A stretch of DNA of 64,000 nucleotides, taken from the NCBI GenBank assembly GCA_002835675.1, contig PIZR01000012.1, positions 1 through 64,000 on the forward strand, given 5' to 3'. The translations under genes and the position numbers were made by a program. Numbering within the stretch: position 1 is the stretch's first letter; the number at the start of each line of letters is the position of its first letter. The stretch comes from Bacillus sp. BA3 (GTDB lineage: Bacteria > Bacillota > Bacilli > Bacillales > DSM-1321). Positions 1 through 7,942 of the stretch are shown piece after piece. The notes below the pieces were generated by a model. It made no database searches and was not told the DNA's origin. It worked only from the letters and a program-made list of their open reading frames with translations.

Positions 1-252
1 ATAATAGGAGAAATCACCTCAAAAAAGATTAACAATACATATGACAGGAGATTTGTTACAAAAATTTTTGTATACGTACTAGCAGTACACTAAATGGTTC
101 TTCCATACTGTCACAACCAGTTTCTTATACAGGGTATCTTCCTTAAGATCCACCAAAAAAAGTTCAGCCTGGTTGTATTGTTATTTTCCATTATTGTCAA
201 GGGGTTAATGGGTTAGACTCTATTTTGAGTTTAGATTTTCGTAGTAGATGGT

Positions 253-271
253 GGCGGCGAGGAGCGCCGCC
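253..271. other. GC-rich hairpin in the 363-bp gene-free left end
   Basis: A perfect 7-bp stem (GGCGGCG / CGCCGCC) with a 5-nt loop stands out in AT-rich DNA. It is not followed directly by a T-run, but a partial copy of the interspersed hairpin element starts about 15 bp downstream, so it may replace the central hairpin of that copy. The rest of positions 1-363 shows no convincing gene. Confidence 0.5.
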
Positions 272-284
272 ATAGGAGTTTCTT

Positions 285-310
285 ATGGAACTAAAGGGGC
301 AGGTTAGTTG
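285..310 (+). repeat. Interspersed hairpin element, copy 1 (right half only)
   Basis: Only the right-hand module is present: CTTATG followed by AACTAAA, the GGGGCAG loop and GTTAGTT. The canonical left and central hairpins are missing. Confidence 0.6.
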
Positions 311-363
311 AAGAATTATGTTTAACTATATAAAAGAAAAACAAACAACTAAGAGGTGATTGT

Positions 364-624
364 ATGAAATATACTTGTCCTTGCTGTGGATATAAAACAT
401 TAGATGAGGAACCTCCAGGAACGTATGATATTTGTGAAATCTGTTTTTGGGAAGATGATGGTTACCAATATGAACATCCAGATGAGGATGGTGCAAATAA
501 AATTTCTTTTAGAGAGTCACAACAAAACTTTATAAAATTTGGCGTTAGCGATTTAGATTTTTCGGAAAACGTAAGAAAACCAAATAATTCCGATATAAAG
601 GATCCAAATTGGAAACCGATATGA
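364..624 (+). CDS. CPCC family cysteine-rich protein
   Basis: This 86-residue protein starts at ATG after an AGAGGTGAT ribosome site. It has the signature of the cysteine-rich CPCC family: CPCCGYKTL near the N-terminus (C5, C7, C8) and a second pair in DICEICFWEDD (C24, C27). These cysteines probably bind zinc. The acidic DDGYQYEHPDEDGAN stretch that follows is also typical of the family, and the length is normal. Some family members sit in polymorphic toxin loci as possible immunity proteins, but no toxin gene is next to this copy, so function is unknown. It is monocistronic between two copies of the interspersed hairpin element. Confidence 0.85.
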   Translation: MKYTCPCCGYKTLDEEPPGTYDICEICFWEDDGYQYEHPDEDGANKISFRESQQNFIKFGVSDLDFSENVRKPNNSDIKDPNWKPI

Positions 625-643
625 GTTTATATAGGGAATTATT

Positions 644-722
644 AAACTAACGAGTGCATTAACTTAAGATTAGAGCTGTCTTTAAGGCAGCCTTTTCTTT
701 ATGGAACTAAAGGGCCGGATTG
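644..722 (+). repeat. Interspersed hairpin element, copy 2
   Basis: Central stem AGCTGTC / GGCAGCC with loop TTTAA and TTTTCTTT tail, flanked by a degenerate left module (AACTAACGAGTGCATTAA) and a right module (AACTAAAGGGCCGGATTG) in which pairing is poor. It lies just downstream of the CPCC gene and could act as its terminator. Confidence 0.7.
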
Positions 723-878
723 TGGAGGATTGGAAAATTTTGATTCTACAAAAAAATTGGGGGATTGGAAGAAGGAAAGCTATGTATAATTAGTGATGTA
801 AGTTTATGCTTTTTATGTAATAATTATTTTGTAGAGATGTAAAGTTACAATTCATACATAGTGAAGGTGGGGATCATA

Positions 879-1319
879 ATGGCAACGGGAACGCATACTG
901 TAGTAGTTCCAGTAGATGTACAAGCAGTTTGGGATTATGTCAGTGATCTCGAAAAATGGGCAACGACAGTACCAGCCTATAAAGAACATGAAATCATAAA
1001 TGACAAGCAATCTATTTGGACGTTTGAAGGTAGTGTGAAAGGTATTAAAAAAACAATACAAGCACAGGTAGATATTACCGAATGGAATGAACCTTCAAAT
1101 ATTAAGTTTGAATTAAAAGGTTTATCAGATAATTTTACAGGAAGCGGTCACTTTACTGCAGAAGATGTTAATGGTGAAACAATAATGACTTGTACGGTGG
1201 AAATACATGCAGGCGGATTATCTGGTGCGGTGTTAACACCAATTATTAAATGGGCTGTTCCAAAAGTAGCATCTCGTTTAACAGAATCTATCGCACGTAA
1301 AATTGCAGTATTCTCATAG
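879..1319 (+). CDS. SRPBCC family protein, CoxG-like
   Basis: The product is about 146 residues and has the START/SRPBCC helix-grip layout: an N-terminal strand and helix (VPVDVQAVWDYVSDLEKWA), a central run of beta strands, and a C-terminal amphipathic helix. The sequence resembles the CoxG (carbon monoxide dehydrogenase subunit G) branch, which in Bacillus usually occurs without any CO dehydrogenase and has no assigned role; it may bind a hydrophobic ligand. A GTG at 861 is in frame, but the GGTGGGG site at 867-873 is well placed for the ATG at 879, so I chose the latter. A terminator follows at 1436-1465. Confidence 0.8.
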   Translation: MATGTHTVVVPVDVQAVWDYVSDLEKWATTVPAYKEHEIINDKQSIWTFEGSVKGIKKTIQAQVDITEWNEPSNIKFELKGLSDNFTGSGHFTAEDVNGETIMTCTVEIHAGGLSGAVLTPIIKWAVPKVASRLTESIARKIAVFS

Positions 1320-1435
1320 TTTTCAAAGATTGAAAGCCAATTCATTTTGGAGATACCTTCTCTGAAGTATAGATGGTAACATTCTGAAGTGACCAATATA
1401 ATTATATCGAGAAATTTTATAATTAGCGGAAGGGG

Positions 1436-1465
1436 GGCTGTCCAAAAAGGATGGCCTCTTTTTTT
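1436..1465 (+). terminator. Rho-independent terminator of the CoxG-like gene
   Basis: GGCTGTCC, an AAAAA loop and GGATGGCC form an 8-bp stem with two wobble pairs, followed by TCTTTTTTT. Confidence 0.7.
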
Positions 1466-1490
1466 CAATATTCCAGAATCGCTTTTCTTA

Positions 1491-1574
1491 ATGAACTAAC
1501 ATGAGCGTTAGCTGAAGATCGAGCTGTCTTTAAGGCAGCTTTTTCTTTATGGAACTAACGGGGCAGGTTAGTTG
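1491..1574 (+). repeat. Interspersed hairpin element, copy 3 (near-complete reference copy)
   Basis: All three modules are present. The left hairpin is CTAAC / GTTAG around ATGAGC (1496-1511). The central hairpin is AGCTGTC / GGCAGCT with TTTTTC tail. The right hairpin is a perfect AACTAAC / GTTAGTT around GGGGCAG (1553-1573). It lies between the CoxG-like gene and the convergent spore protein gene. Confidence 0.85.
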
Positions 1575-1652
1575 AATAAGCGTAGTGTATTCCTAATGCG
1601 ACATAGCAAAATATTGTTTCTGTTTCTTTTTAAAATTTGTAAAATTATAAAT

Positions 1653-1676
1653 AGGGATAGTCCAATCACTATCCCT
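1653..1676 (-). terminator. Hairpin at the 3' end of the spore protein gene
   Basis: AGGGATAGT / ACTATCCCT (9 bp, 6-nt loop) lies 20 bp past the stop codon of the minus-strand SASP gene. On that strand it is followed by an AT-rich stretch rather than a clean T-run. Confidence 0.55.
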
Positions 1677-1696
1677 AACATTACATATGATTTCGA

Positions 1697-1900
1697 TTAA
1701 CGAGTTCTTCCGCCTAATTGTTGTTCAGCCATTTGCACTAAACGTTTTGTAATTTCTCCACCAACAGATCCGTTCGCACGGGATGTTGTATCAGCGCCAA
1801 GTGTAACACCGAATTCACTAGCGATTTCGTATTTCATTTGTTCTAGAGCTTGCTCTGCACCATTAACTACTAATTGATTACTGTTGTTATTTCTAGCCAT
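1697..1900 (-). CDS. Alpha/beta-type small acid-soluble spore protein
   Basis: This 67-residue protein is a standard alpha/beta-type SASP, which coats and protects DNA in the dormant spore and is degraded at germination. The germination protease site is visible as [10 protein letters not shown], where GPR cuts after the first Glu. The conserved C-terminal DNA-binding helix is present as [18 protein letters not shown], and length is normal. The start follows GGAGCTGAC. The gene stands alone, as such genes usually do, and should be transcribed by sigma-G in the forespore; I did not find a convincing sigma-G promoter by eye. This gene is the best single indicator that the host forms endospores. 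Confidence 0.95.
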   Translation of the reverse strand: MARNNNSNQLVVNGAEQALEQMKYEIASEFGVTLGADTTSRANGSVGGEITKRLVQMAEQQLGGRTR

Positions 1901-2000
1901 GTTGTCAGCTCCTATGAATGTAATGTGTTGCTAGTCATAGGTTTTGATATTGTTAAGAGTTATATGCATAGAATTTAAAATAAATCAAGGCAGTGATTAA

Positions 2001-2176
2001 GTGAAATTAAACTCATCTGTAGCTCTAGAAGGGAAGAGTTACAGGAAAACATTGAAGCCACCGGCAAGGTAAGGGTTTCAGAAGCTCCGAAAAGCAAATA
2101 ATCTGATGTAGAGGTTTTCTCCCCCTATTGCACAGTTTATGTCATAGCCGAAGTTAAGGTAAAGAAAAGGCGATAA
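2001..2176 (+). pseudogene. Decayed small ORF with an in-frame stop
   Basis: From about 2006 one frame reads protein-like text for 56 codons, including REELQENIEATGKVRVSEAP and, after a TAA at 2099-2101, SDVEVFSPYCTVYVIAEVKV, ending at TAA 2174-2176. A GTG at 2001 in another frame gives VKLNSSVALEGKS, which could be the displaced N-terminus. The text on both sides of the stop looks like real coding sequence, so I read it as a dead gene with a nonsense codon and a frameshift. I do not recognise the family. Confidence 0.4.
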
Positions 2177-2189
2177 TAAACGGGATATT

Positions 2190-2226
2190 AATTAATAATC
2201 AGAGCTGTTCTTAGACGGCTTTTTAT
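2190..2226 (+). terminator. Terminator-like hairpin, possible distant relative of the element
   Basis: AGCTGT / ACGGCT around a short TCTTAG loop is followed by TTTTTATTTTT. Its position after the decayed ORF and its AGCTGT start resemble the central hairpin of the interspersed element, but both flanking modules are absent. The remaining 2230-2500 has short GC-rich inverted stretches (GCCGGC twice, GGTGTT/AACACC) without a structure I can name. Confidence 0.4.
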
Positions 2227-2502
2227 TTTTGAATAGAAGGTACAGATTAGTGTGAGGAGGCACTGCCTTCTGTTAACAACGGAAGGCCTCCCTTATGCCG
2301 GCGGTCTCGGTTAGAATCAAAGGCTAAGAAGTTATAACATTAATTTGGAGCCGGTGTTTTAGCACTGATGATAACACCTGTAACGATTGAATAAATAGAC
2401 TATTGTCTTTTATAAATCTAAAACGGGCGCCGGCAATTTCGTATAAAAAATTCACCATGAAGTATTATATGAAGATAATATCTATTTCGAAGGAGGAAAA
2501 AA

Positions 2503-2763
2503 TTGAGCGATCATATTAAAAGCGAATTATCATTATTCACCGAGTACCTTGTATCATTATTATTCACAGCTTGCCTTGCGGTTTTTCTCACAAAGTTCAC
2601 TGATTCATTTCCATGGCTTTCCTTTATAGGTGTTTCAATAGGTCTTGCCCTCATGATCTCCTGTTGGGAACAAAAGAAAAACCAATGGTCTCTTTTTATT
2701 ACAAGCTTATTATTGAACACTGTTGTTTGGTCTATTGTTTTGAATTGGTCCTCATTTTTTTAA
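2503..2763 (+). CDS. Small hypothetical membrane protein
   Basis: An 86-residue protein begins with TTG directly after a strong AAGGAGGAAAAAA site. Hydropathy suggests three membrane helices: roughly residues 12-30, 38-52 and 62-84, with a short charged loop (CWEQKKNQWS). I do not recognise the family. It is the only gene on its transcript; a shared bidirectional terminator separates it from the convergent cytochrome gene. Confidence 0.65.
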   Translation: MSDHIKSELSLFTEYLVSLLFTACLAVFLTKFTDSFPWLSFIGVSIGLALMISCWEQKKNQWSLFITSLLLNTVVWSIVLNWSSFF

Positions 2764-2786
2764 ATATATTTATTCCTGAAAAATAC

Positions 2787-2825
2787 AAAACAGCCTGATC
2801 CATATTGATTGGATTTGGCTGTTTT
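2787..2825. terminator. Bidirectional terminator between convergent genes
   Basis: AAAACAGCC / GGCTGTTTT with an internal ATCC / GGAT pairing lies between the small membrane gene and the cytochrome c gene, with T-rich or A-rich flanks suited to both strands. Confidence 0.7.
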
Positions 2826-2872
2826 ATTTTAAGTTTAATTAAGGCCATCACTATTTTTGAAAAATTGCCTAC

Positions 2873-3223
2873 TCACTTTTTCTGTGATAACCACTCTGCC
2901 ACGATTGCAGCTTCTTCATTTGAAATAACGCCTGCTGGCATCCCATTTTTACCATTATTAATAATATCCTCTATATCACTTTGTGAATATTTTGAACCAA
3001 TTTTATTTAAAGCTGGACCAGCTCCTCCTTGTAAATTTTCTCCGTGACAAGATATACAACTATTACTCACAATTTCTTCAGGATTACCAGCTGAAGTATC
3101 CTGTGTTCCCCCATTTGAATCTGGGGAAGGTGAGGGTTGATGGCCTCTGTAAAAAAACAGTAAAAATATTAAACATCCTGCAAGAACAATACTGACTCCA
3201 GAAGTAAACCAAATTTTTTTCAT
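2873..3223 (-). CDS. Membrane-anchored small c-type cytochrome
   Basis: The start is the ATG at 3223 after GGAGGTATTT, giving 116 residues. The N-terminus is a membrane anchor (MKKIWFTSGVSIVLAGCLIF); LAGC also fits a lipobox, so it could be a lipoprotein like Bacillus cytochrome c551, or a helix-anchored protein like c550. A Ser/Pro/Gly-rich linker follows. The haem site is CISCH (C56, C59, H60) and the probable axial methionine is M95 in NGMPAG, giving one class I haem domain outside the membrane. It is divergent from tatA-tatC and a GMC dehydrogenase, and flavin dehydrogenases of that type often pass electrons to a cytochrome c, so a functional link is plausible. Confidence 0.9.
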   Translation of the reverse strand: MKKIWFTSGVSIVLAGCLIFLLFFYRGHQPSPSPDSNGGTQDTSAGNPEEIVSNSCISCHGENLQGGAGPALNKIGSKYSQSDIEDIINNGKNGMPAGVISNEEAAIVAEWLSQKK

Positions 3224-3577
3224 AAATACCTCCGTATTTAATGTAGATTGGAGTAAAAATCTTTTTTGATAAAAGAACAAAGAAAGTTTCTAATTTATCT
3301 TCTAATAGAATCCGTGGAAAATACATAAACCTCTAAGTTTTTATTTACTCTTCCAAAGTACTTAAGCATTATTATTTAATTCATATCTTTCCCCAAAGTT
3401 ATTTTTGCATGAATACATTTTTACAAAAAGGTGAGGTTCTTTTAATCTAATCTCGGGTACCAAAAATTCCTTTATAACATTTCCAACTTTCTGCATGGTA
3501 TTTAATAAAAGTTAATACATATGGTCGAATTACTGAAAAACTAATATGAACTATTAGAAAGATGAGAAATTTGAATA

Positions 3578-3606
3578 TTGAACTGTAAACAAAAGGCATG
3601 TATAAA
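3578..3606 (+). promoter_or_regulatory. Candidate sigma-A promoter for the tat operon
   Basis: TTGAAC (3578-3583) and TATAAA (3601-3606) are separated by 17 bp in the 540-bp intergenic region upstream of tatA. This is a motif match only. The rest of 3281-3760 is AT-rich and holds nothing else I can name. Confidence 0.4.
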
Positions 3607-3763
3607 TATAAGCTAGGTATAAAATTGAGCAGTTTTGTGAATATATTATAAGGAATAAAAAAGGCAACTTACCACCCTTTGGTGTAAATAATAACGTTTA
3701 CTGGAAAGGTTACAAACGGTTTTTAGTAAATGTAACTGATGTTTTTTATGGAGGATTGACGTG

Positions 3764-3982
3764 ATGTTTCAGAATATTGGGATTCCAGGCTTGGTCGTAA
3801 TTCTTATCATTGCACTTGTTATTTTCGGTCCGAAAAAACTACCTGAAATTGGTCGGGCATTTGGACGGACATTAACGGAATTCAAGGGTGCAACAAATGG
3901 ATTAATTTCTGATGAGGATAAACAGGAAGAGAAAAAACATGAGTTATCGACTGCTGAAAAGAAGATGCTGGATAAACAGTAG
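3764..3982 (+). CDS. tatA: Sec-independent protein translocase subunit TatA
   Basis: This 72-residue protein has the TatA layout: a short N-terminal transmembrane helix ([15 protein letters not shown]), the [14 protein letters not shown] hinge and amphipathic helix, then a charged tail. The FGPKKLP motif is diagnostic. TatA oligomers form the membrane passage for folded proteins carrying twin-arginine signals. GGAGG at 3750-3754 serves either GTG 3761 or ATG 3764; the usual family start ([10 protein letters not shown]) favours 3764. The gene is followed by tatC, and then by a probable Tat substrate, a pairing resembling the phoD-tatAd-tatCd locus of Bacillus subtilis. Confidence 0.95.
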   Translation: MFQNIGIPGLVVILIIALVIFGPKKLPEIGRAFGRTLTEFKGATNGLISDEDKQEEKKHELSTAEKKMLDKQ

Positions 3983-4036
3983 AGTCCATAGTGGATATGA
4001 AGGTGGGCATTTTTCATATAACAGGAGGAGGCCACC

Positions 4037-4759
4037 ATGGAAAACAAAGATTCACATCTCATTGAACATCTTGATGAACTTCGGCAACGAATGATTAAAA
4101 CTTTGATAGCCTTCGTTATCTTTTTCGTTGGTGCGTTAGTTTTTGTTGAAGACATCTATAGTTGGGTAATTAGTGATCTTGGGAGGGATTTAGCTATCCT
4201 AGGACCAAGTGATATTTTATGGGTGTATATGATTATTTCGTGTGTTTTTGCCATTGCAGCTACGATTCCTGTAGTTGCCTATCAGACTTGGAAATTTATA
4301 GCACCTGCCCTGACAAAAGAAGAACGCAAAGTGACTCTAAGGTTTATCCCAGGATTATTCATTTTGTTTATTATCGGAATCTCTTTTGGATACTTTTTGT
4401 TATTTCCCATTGTGCTAGGATTTTTAACAAATATGTCAGCGGGGCAGTTTGAAATGATGTTTACAGCAGATAAATATTTTCGGTTCATGATTAATTTGAT
4501 TTTACCGTTTGGCATTCTATTTGAAATGCCATTGGTAGTGATGTTTTTAACAAGATTAGGAATTCTCAATCCAGAAAGGTTGGCAAAAACGAGGAAGGTA
4601 TCCTATTTTTTTCTGGTAGTCGTATCTATTATGATTACCCCTCCAGATTTCATATCGGATATGCTGGTCATTATTCCTTTACTGGTTCTTTACGAATTGA
4701 GTGTCACTATATCCAGGATTGTGTATAAGAAAAAGATAGTAAGCGATGCATTAATGTGA
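4037..4759 (+). CDS. tatC: Sec-independent protein translocase subunit TatC
   Basis: TatC is the polytopic receptor for twin-arginine signal peptides. This 240-residue protein has the conserved N-terminal HLIEHLDELRQRM motif, six membrane helices, and the late segment ITPPDFISDMLVIIPLLVLYELS that is highly conserved in TatC. Length is normal. The start follows AGGAGGAGGCCACC. It is 54 bp downstream of tatA and 43 bp upstream of the Tat-signal-bearing dehydrogenase subunit, so the three are probably cotranscribed. A TatA plus TatC pair without TatB is the normal Gram-positive system. Confidence 0.95.
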   Translation: MENKDSHLIEHLDELRQRMIKTLIAFVIFFVGALVFVEDIYSWVISDLGRDLAILGPSDILWVYMIISCVFAIAATIPVVAYQTWKFIAPALTKEERKVTLRFIPGLFILFIIGISFGYFLLFPIVLGFLTNMSAGQFEMMFTADKYFRFMINLILPFGILFEMPLVVMFLTRLGILNPERLAKTRKVSYFFLVVVSIMITPPDFISDMLVIIPLLVLYELSVTISRIVYKKKIVSDALM

Positions 4760-4802
4760 TAAGGGAATTCACACCTTTTTTTTAAAAATAGGAGGGTTTT
4801 TT

Positions 4803-5573
4803 TTGTCGGATAAAGAGAAAAGTCAAATTGAAAAACAAGGTAGTACGAGACGTACCTTTTTAAAGAACTCTGGATTAGCTGTTGGAGGCCTCATTTTAGG
4901 TGGAGCAGTTGGAAGCATGTTTGATAGAAATTCGGAAAGTGGTGTGACAACAGAACGGAAAGGTCAAACTCAAACTCAAGCTAATAATCCGAATGAAGCC
5001 CTGATGTTTTTTTATCCAGAAGAATATCAGACGACAGCGGCAGCGGCAGAACGTATTTTCCCAAAGGACGATCTTGGACCAGGGGCTATGGAATTAAATG
5101 CGGCGATTTATATTGACCATCAACTTAACAGTGGGTGGGGAGTAAATGAAAAGGATTATAAACTTGGACCCTATTATAAGCCAGAAATAACACAAGGTGA
5201 ACAGAATAAGCTTTACCGAAAAGATTTGTTTCGGCTAGGCTTAAAAGAATTGAATACATATAGTAACAAAAACTATAAAAAGAAATTTACAGAATTAGAG
5301 GCTAATGAACAGGATGAAGTTTTAGCTGCGTTTGAGAAAGGTAAAGCAAGTTCACTTTCTGGTGCATCTTCTTCGGCATTTTTCCAATTGTTAAGAACTT
5401 TGACCATTGAAGGTGTTTATGCCGACCCATTGTACGGAGGAAATAAGGAAATGCTAGGCTGGCAGATGCGAAAGTATCCTGGTTCTCGAATGAGTTATAC
5501 AAAAGAAATCCAAAGTAAAGAATTTTTAAAGCTAGATCCAAATAGCCTTCAAAGTCATATGAAACATTCATGA
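4803..5573 (+). CDS. Gluconate 2-dehydrogenase subunit 3 family protein with Tat signal
   Basis: A 256-residue protein starting with TTG after AGGAGGG. Residues 14-40 form a clear twin-arginine signal: STRRTFLKN (R16, R17) followed by a glycine-rich hydrophobic core (LAVGGLILGGAVGSMF). The mature part, with YQTTAAAAERIFPKDDLGPG and YADPLYGGNKEMLGW, matches the gluconate 2-dehydrogenase subunit 3 family, the small subunit of membrane flavin dehydrogenases. It overlaps no neighbour and ends 18 bp before the large subunit. Because the flavin subunit has no signal peptide, this subunit probably carries it through the Tat pore as a folded complex; that is inference from known family behaviour. Confidence 0.9.
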   Translation: MSDKEKSQIEKQGSTRRTFLKNSGLAVGGLILGGAVGSMFDRNSESGVTTERKGQTQTQANNPNEALMFFYPEEYQTTAAAAERIFPKDDLGPGAMELNAAIYIDHQLNSGWGVNEKDYKLGPYYKPEITQGEQNKLYRKDLFRLGLKELNTYSNKNYKKKFTELEANEQDEVLAAFEKGKASSLSGASSSAFFQLLRTLTIEGVYADPLYGGNKEMLGWQMRKYPGSRMSYTKEIQSKEFLKLDPNSLQSHMKHS

Positions 5574-5591
5574 TAGAAAGGGATGAAAAAC

Positions 5592-7307
5592 ATGGCAAAA
5601 AAACTACCTAAGGTACCCGTCGTTGTTGTCGGGATGGGCTGGGCTGGAGGTATTATTGCCTCGGAATTAACAAAGGCAGGAATCAAAGTCGTTGGACTAG
5701 AGCGCGGGAAAGAACGGGATATGAGTGATTATTTAATGGTGCATGACGAACTGCGTTTCCAACATCGTGAAGAGTTAATGCAAGATTTATCAAAAGAAAC
5801 TATTACTCATCGTAATAACCAAAAAATGAGAGCACTCCCTATGCGTAATTATGGAACTTTTATCGTAGGTGAAGGTCTTGGGGGAGCTGGTAGTCACTGG
5901 AATGGACAAACCTACCGTTTTCTTCCTTATGATTTTGAAATTAAATCTCTAACTGAAAAAAGGTATGGTAAAAATAAAATTAAATCAGACTATCCGATTC
6001 AAGACTGGGGCATTACATATGACCAAATAGAACCATATTATGATACATTTGAAAAAATGGCAGGAATATCTGGTGAAACTGTTAAGTTATATGGAAAACG
6101 CTCAAATCCTTATCCAACAGGACCGATGATAAAAACACCTGTTTTAGCGGAATTCGAACAAGCAGCGAAGAAGCTTGGCTACAAACCATATATGATCCCA
6201 TCTGCAAATCTATCAGAGAATTACGAAAACCCTGATGGTATTTCACGTTCAGCCTGTCAATATTGTGCGTTTTGTGAAAACTTCGGTTGTGAGTATGGTG
6301 CAAAAGCAGATCCAGTTGTTACGGTCATTCCTGTTGCAAAAAAAACTGGTAACCTTGACCTGCGCACATACTCAAATGTCACCCGTATTTTAAATGATGG
6401 TACGAAAGCGACAGGTGTTATTTATGTGGACACCTTCACGGGTGAAGAATTCGAACAACCGGCAGAAGTAGTGGTCTTAGCGAGTTATGTATTCAATAAT
6501 GTTAGACTTTTACTTAATTCAAATCTTGGAACACCCTATGATCCAAAAACCAGAAATGGGGTAATTGGTAAAAACTATTGTTACCAAGTGAGTTCAGGAT
6601 ATTCAAGCCTTTATTATAATGACCGTGAGTTCAATATATATGGAGGTGCAGGTGCATTAGGGATTGAGATTGCAGAATTCACAGGTGATAATTTTGACCA
6701 TTCGGATGTAAACTTCCTTCACGGAGCAGGAATTCGTACAACCCAATATGGGAATAGACCTATAGCAAATAATAACTCACCGATCGGGACACCTTCTTGG
6801 GGTGCAGAGTTCAAAAAGCAATCAATCAAATATGCCAATAGCATCCTGCAAGTCAAATCACAAGGTGCAAGCATGCCACACATACAAAACTACCTTGATC
6901 TGGATCCTACTTATAAAGATGTATATGGTATGCCTTTATTACGGATGACATATGATTATACTTCCCAAGACCGTGAGTTAGTAAAATACATGGCGAAGGT
7001 AACAAGATCGATTGCTAAAAAAATGAGTCCAGATCATATTGATACGGTCGCAGAACAAGCAGATTTTAACGTAAACACAGATACGAATACGCATAACACA
7101 GGAGGCGTCATCATGGGGGCTGATCCTAAAGATTCCGCAGTCAACACTTACCTGCAAATGTGGGATGCTGAAAATGTATTTGTTGCTGGTTCTTCGGCAT
7201 TTCCTCATAACAGTTCGTTTAACCCAACTGGTACATTAGGTGCTTTTTCATATAGAGCGGCAGAGGGAATTGTAAAATACCTTAAAAAAGGGGGTTCTCT
7301 CGTATAA
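5592..7307 (+). CDS. GMC family oxidoreductase, large flavin subunit
   Basis: This 571-residue flavoprotein begins with a dinucleotide-binding fold (VVVVGMGWAGG, residues 10-20) and has later GMC signatures: GEGLGGAGSHWNGQ in the FAD-contact region, NTHNTGGVIMG with the probable catalytic His, and the C-terminal HNSSFNPTGTLGAFSYRAAE. It is the sugar/polyol dehydrogenase type that pairs with subunit 3. The substrate (gluconate, another aldonate or a polyol) cannot be read from sequence. A cysteine cluster (CQYCAFCENFGC) near residue 220 is typical of this branch. I chose the ATG at 5592 because AAAGGG abuts the ATG at 5583 too closely. Confidence 0.9.
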   Translation: MAKKLPKVPVVVVGMGWAGGIIASELTKAGIKVVGLERGKERDMSDYLMVHDELRFQHREELMQDLSKETITHRNNQKMRALPMRNYGTFIVGEGLGGAGSHWNGQTYRFLPYDFEIKSLTEKRYGKNKIKSDYPIQDWGITYDQIEPYYDTFEKMAGISGETVKLYGKRSNPYPTGPMIKTPVLAEFEQAAKKLGYKPYMIPSANLSENYENPDGISRSACQYCAFCENFGCEYGAKADPVVTVIPVAKKTGNLDLRTYSNVTRILNDGTKATGVIYVDTFTGEEFEQPAEVVVLASYVFNNVRLLLNSNLGTPYDPKTRNGVIGKNYCYQVSSGYSSLYYNDREFNIYGGAGALGIEIAEFTGDNFDHSDVNFLHGAGIRTTQYGNRPIANNNSPIGTPSWGAEFKKQSIKYANSILQVKSQGASMPHIQNYLDLDPTYKDVYGMPLLRMTYDYTSQDRELVKYMAKVTRSIAKKMSPDHIDTVAEQADFNVNTDTNTHNTGGVIMGADPKDSAVNTYLQMWDAENVFVAGSSAFPHNSSFNPTGTLGAFSYRAAEGIVKYLKKGGSLV

Positions 7308-7341
7308 GACAGCCTTTTCTTTGACCTAAAAATAACATGAC

Positions 7342-7371
7342 CTGCTCCCACAATAATTGGGGGCAGTTTTT
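7342..7371 (+). terminator. Terminator of the tat / dehydrogenase operon
   Basis: CTGCTCCC / GGGGGCAG around ACAATAATT followed by TTTTTTAATTTT, 34 bp past the GMC stop codon. Confidence 0.85.
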
Positions 7372-7485
7372 TAATTTTAGGATGCTAAAAAAAACAAACA
7401 TGCATGCTCCATTTAAGACTAAGGGTATCGTTTAAGGTACATATTAAAATTAATACCAAAAACTTAAGATACGGGGGGTTATAAA

Positions 7486-7746
7486 ATGAAAGGCAAATGG
7501 AAAATCACTATTTTATTCGCATTACTTTCGGTAAGTATTCTGTCAGCATGTAACGCTGGTAATAACGACTTTAATGATCAAGAGGAAGTAGATTATCGTC
7601 CTGTTCGAAATGACACTGACACGAATCCAAATAATAATGATGATAATAATCGATCATTTAAGCATGATGAAAACCCTGAACAAACAGATAAACAAATGGA
7701 AAAAGGCGATAACCTTGAATTTAATAAAACGAGAGGCGATTTATAG
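7486..7746 (+). CDS. Small acidic lipoprotein of unknown function
   Basis: The 86-residue product has a lipoprotein signal peptide: a basic start (MKGKWK), a hydrophobic core and an LSAC lipobox with the acylated Cys near residue 22. The mature part is short, very rich in Asn and Asp (for example NNNDDNN), and probably disordered. It resembles the N-terminal part of YhcN/YlaJ-like spore lipoproteins only in style, so I do not assign it to a family. The start follows GGGGGG. It stands alone between two transcription units. Confidence 0.7.
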   Translation: MKGKWKITILFALLSVSILSACNAGNNDFNDQEEVDYRPVRNDTDTNPNNNDDNNRSFKHDENPEQTDKQMEKGDNLEFNKTRGDL

Positions 7747-7942
7747 AACCCTAATAACTAATATCCAAAGGCTTTTCGATTCGATTTCTGGTGGTTAGTC
7801 TAATGTTGTTGGAACTGTTTCATAAGAAGACAAAATTTTATTTGGGATACCATTGGAAAAACTCCCAAAACCCGCTTATCCTCCAGTTTGACTTTATTTC
7901 TCATTCTTGCACAAATGTATTCCATGGAGTTGACATGATAAA

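Noticed and set aside
1901-1990. Sigma-G promoter of the spore protein gene
   Set aside because: TGCATA and ATGACTA resemble the -35 and -10 boxes, but the spacing is too long for a confident call.
2230-2500. Structured RNA or riboswitch in the gap before the small membrane gene
   Set aside because: Several short GC-rich inverted stretches occur, but I could not fit them to a T-box or any riboswitch consensus.
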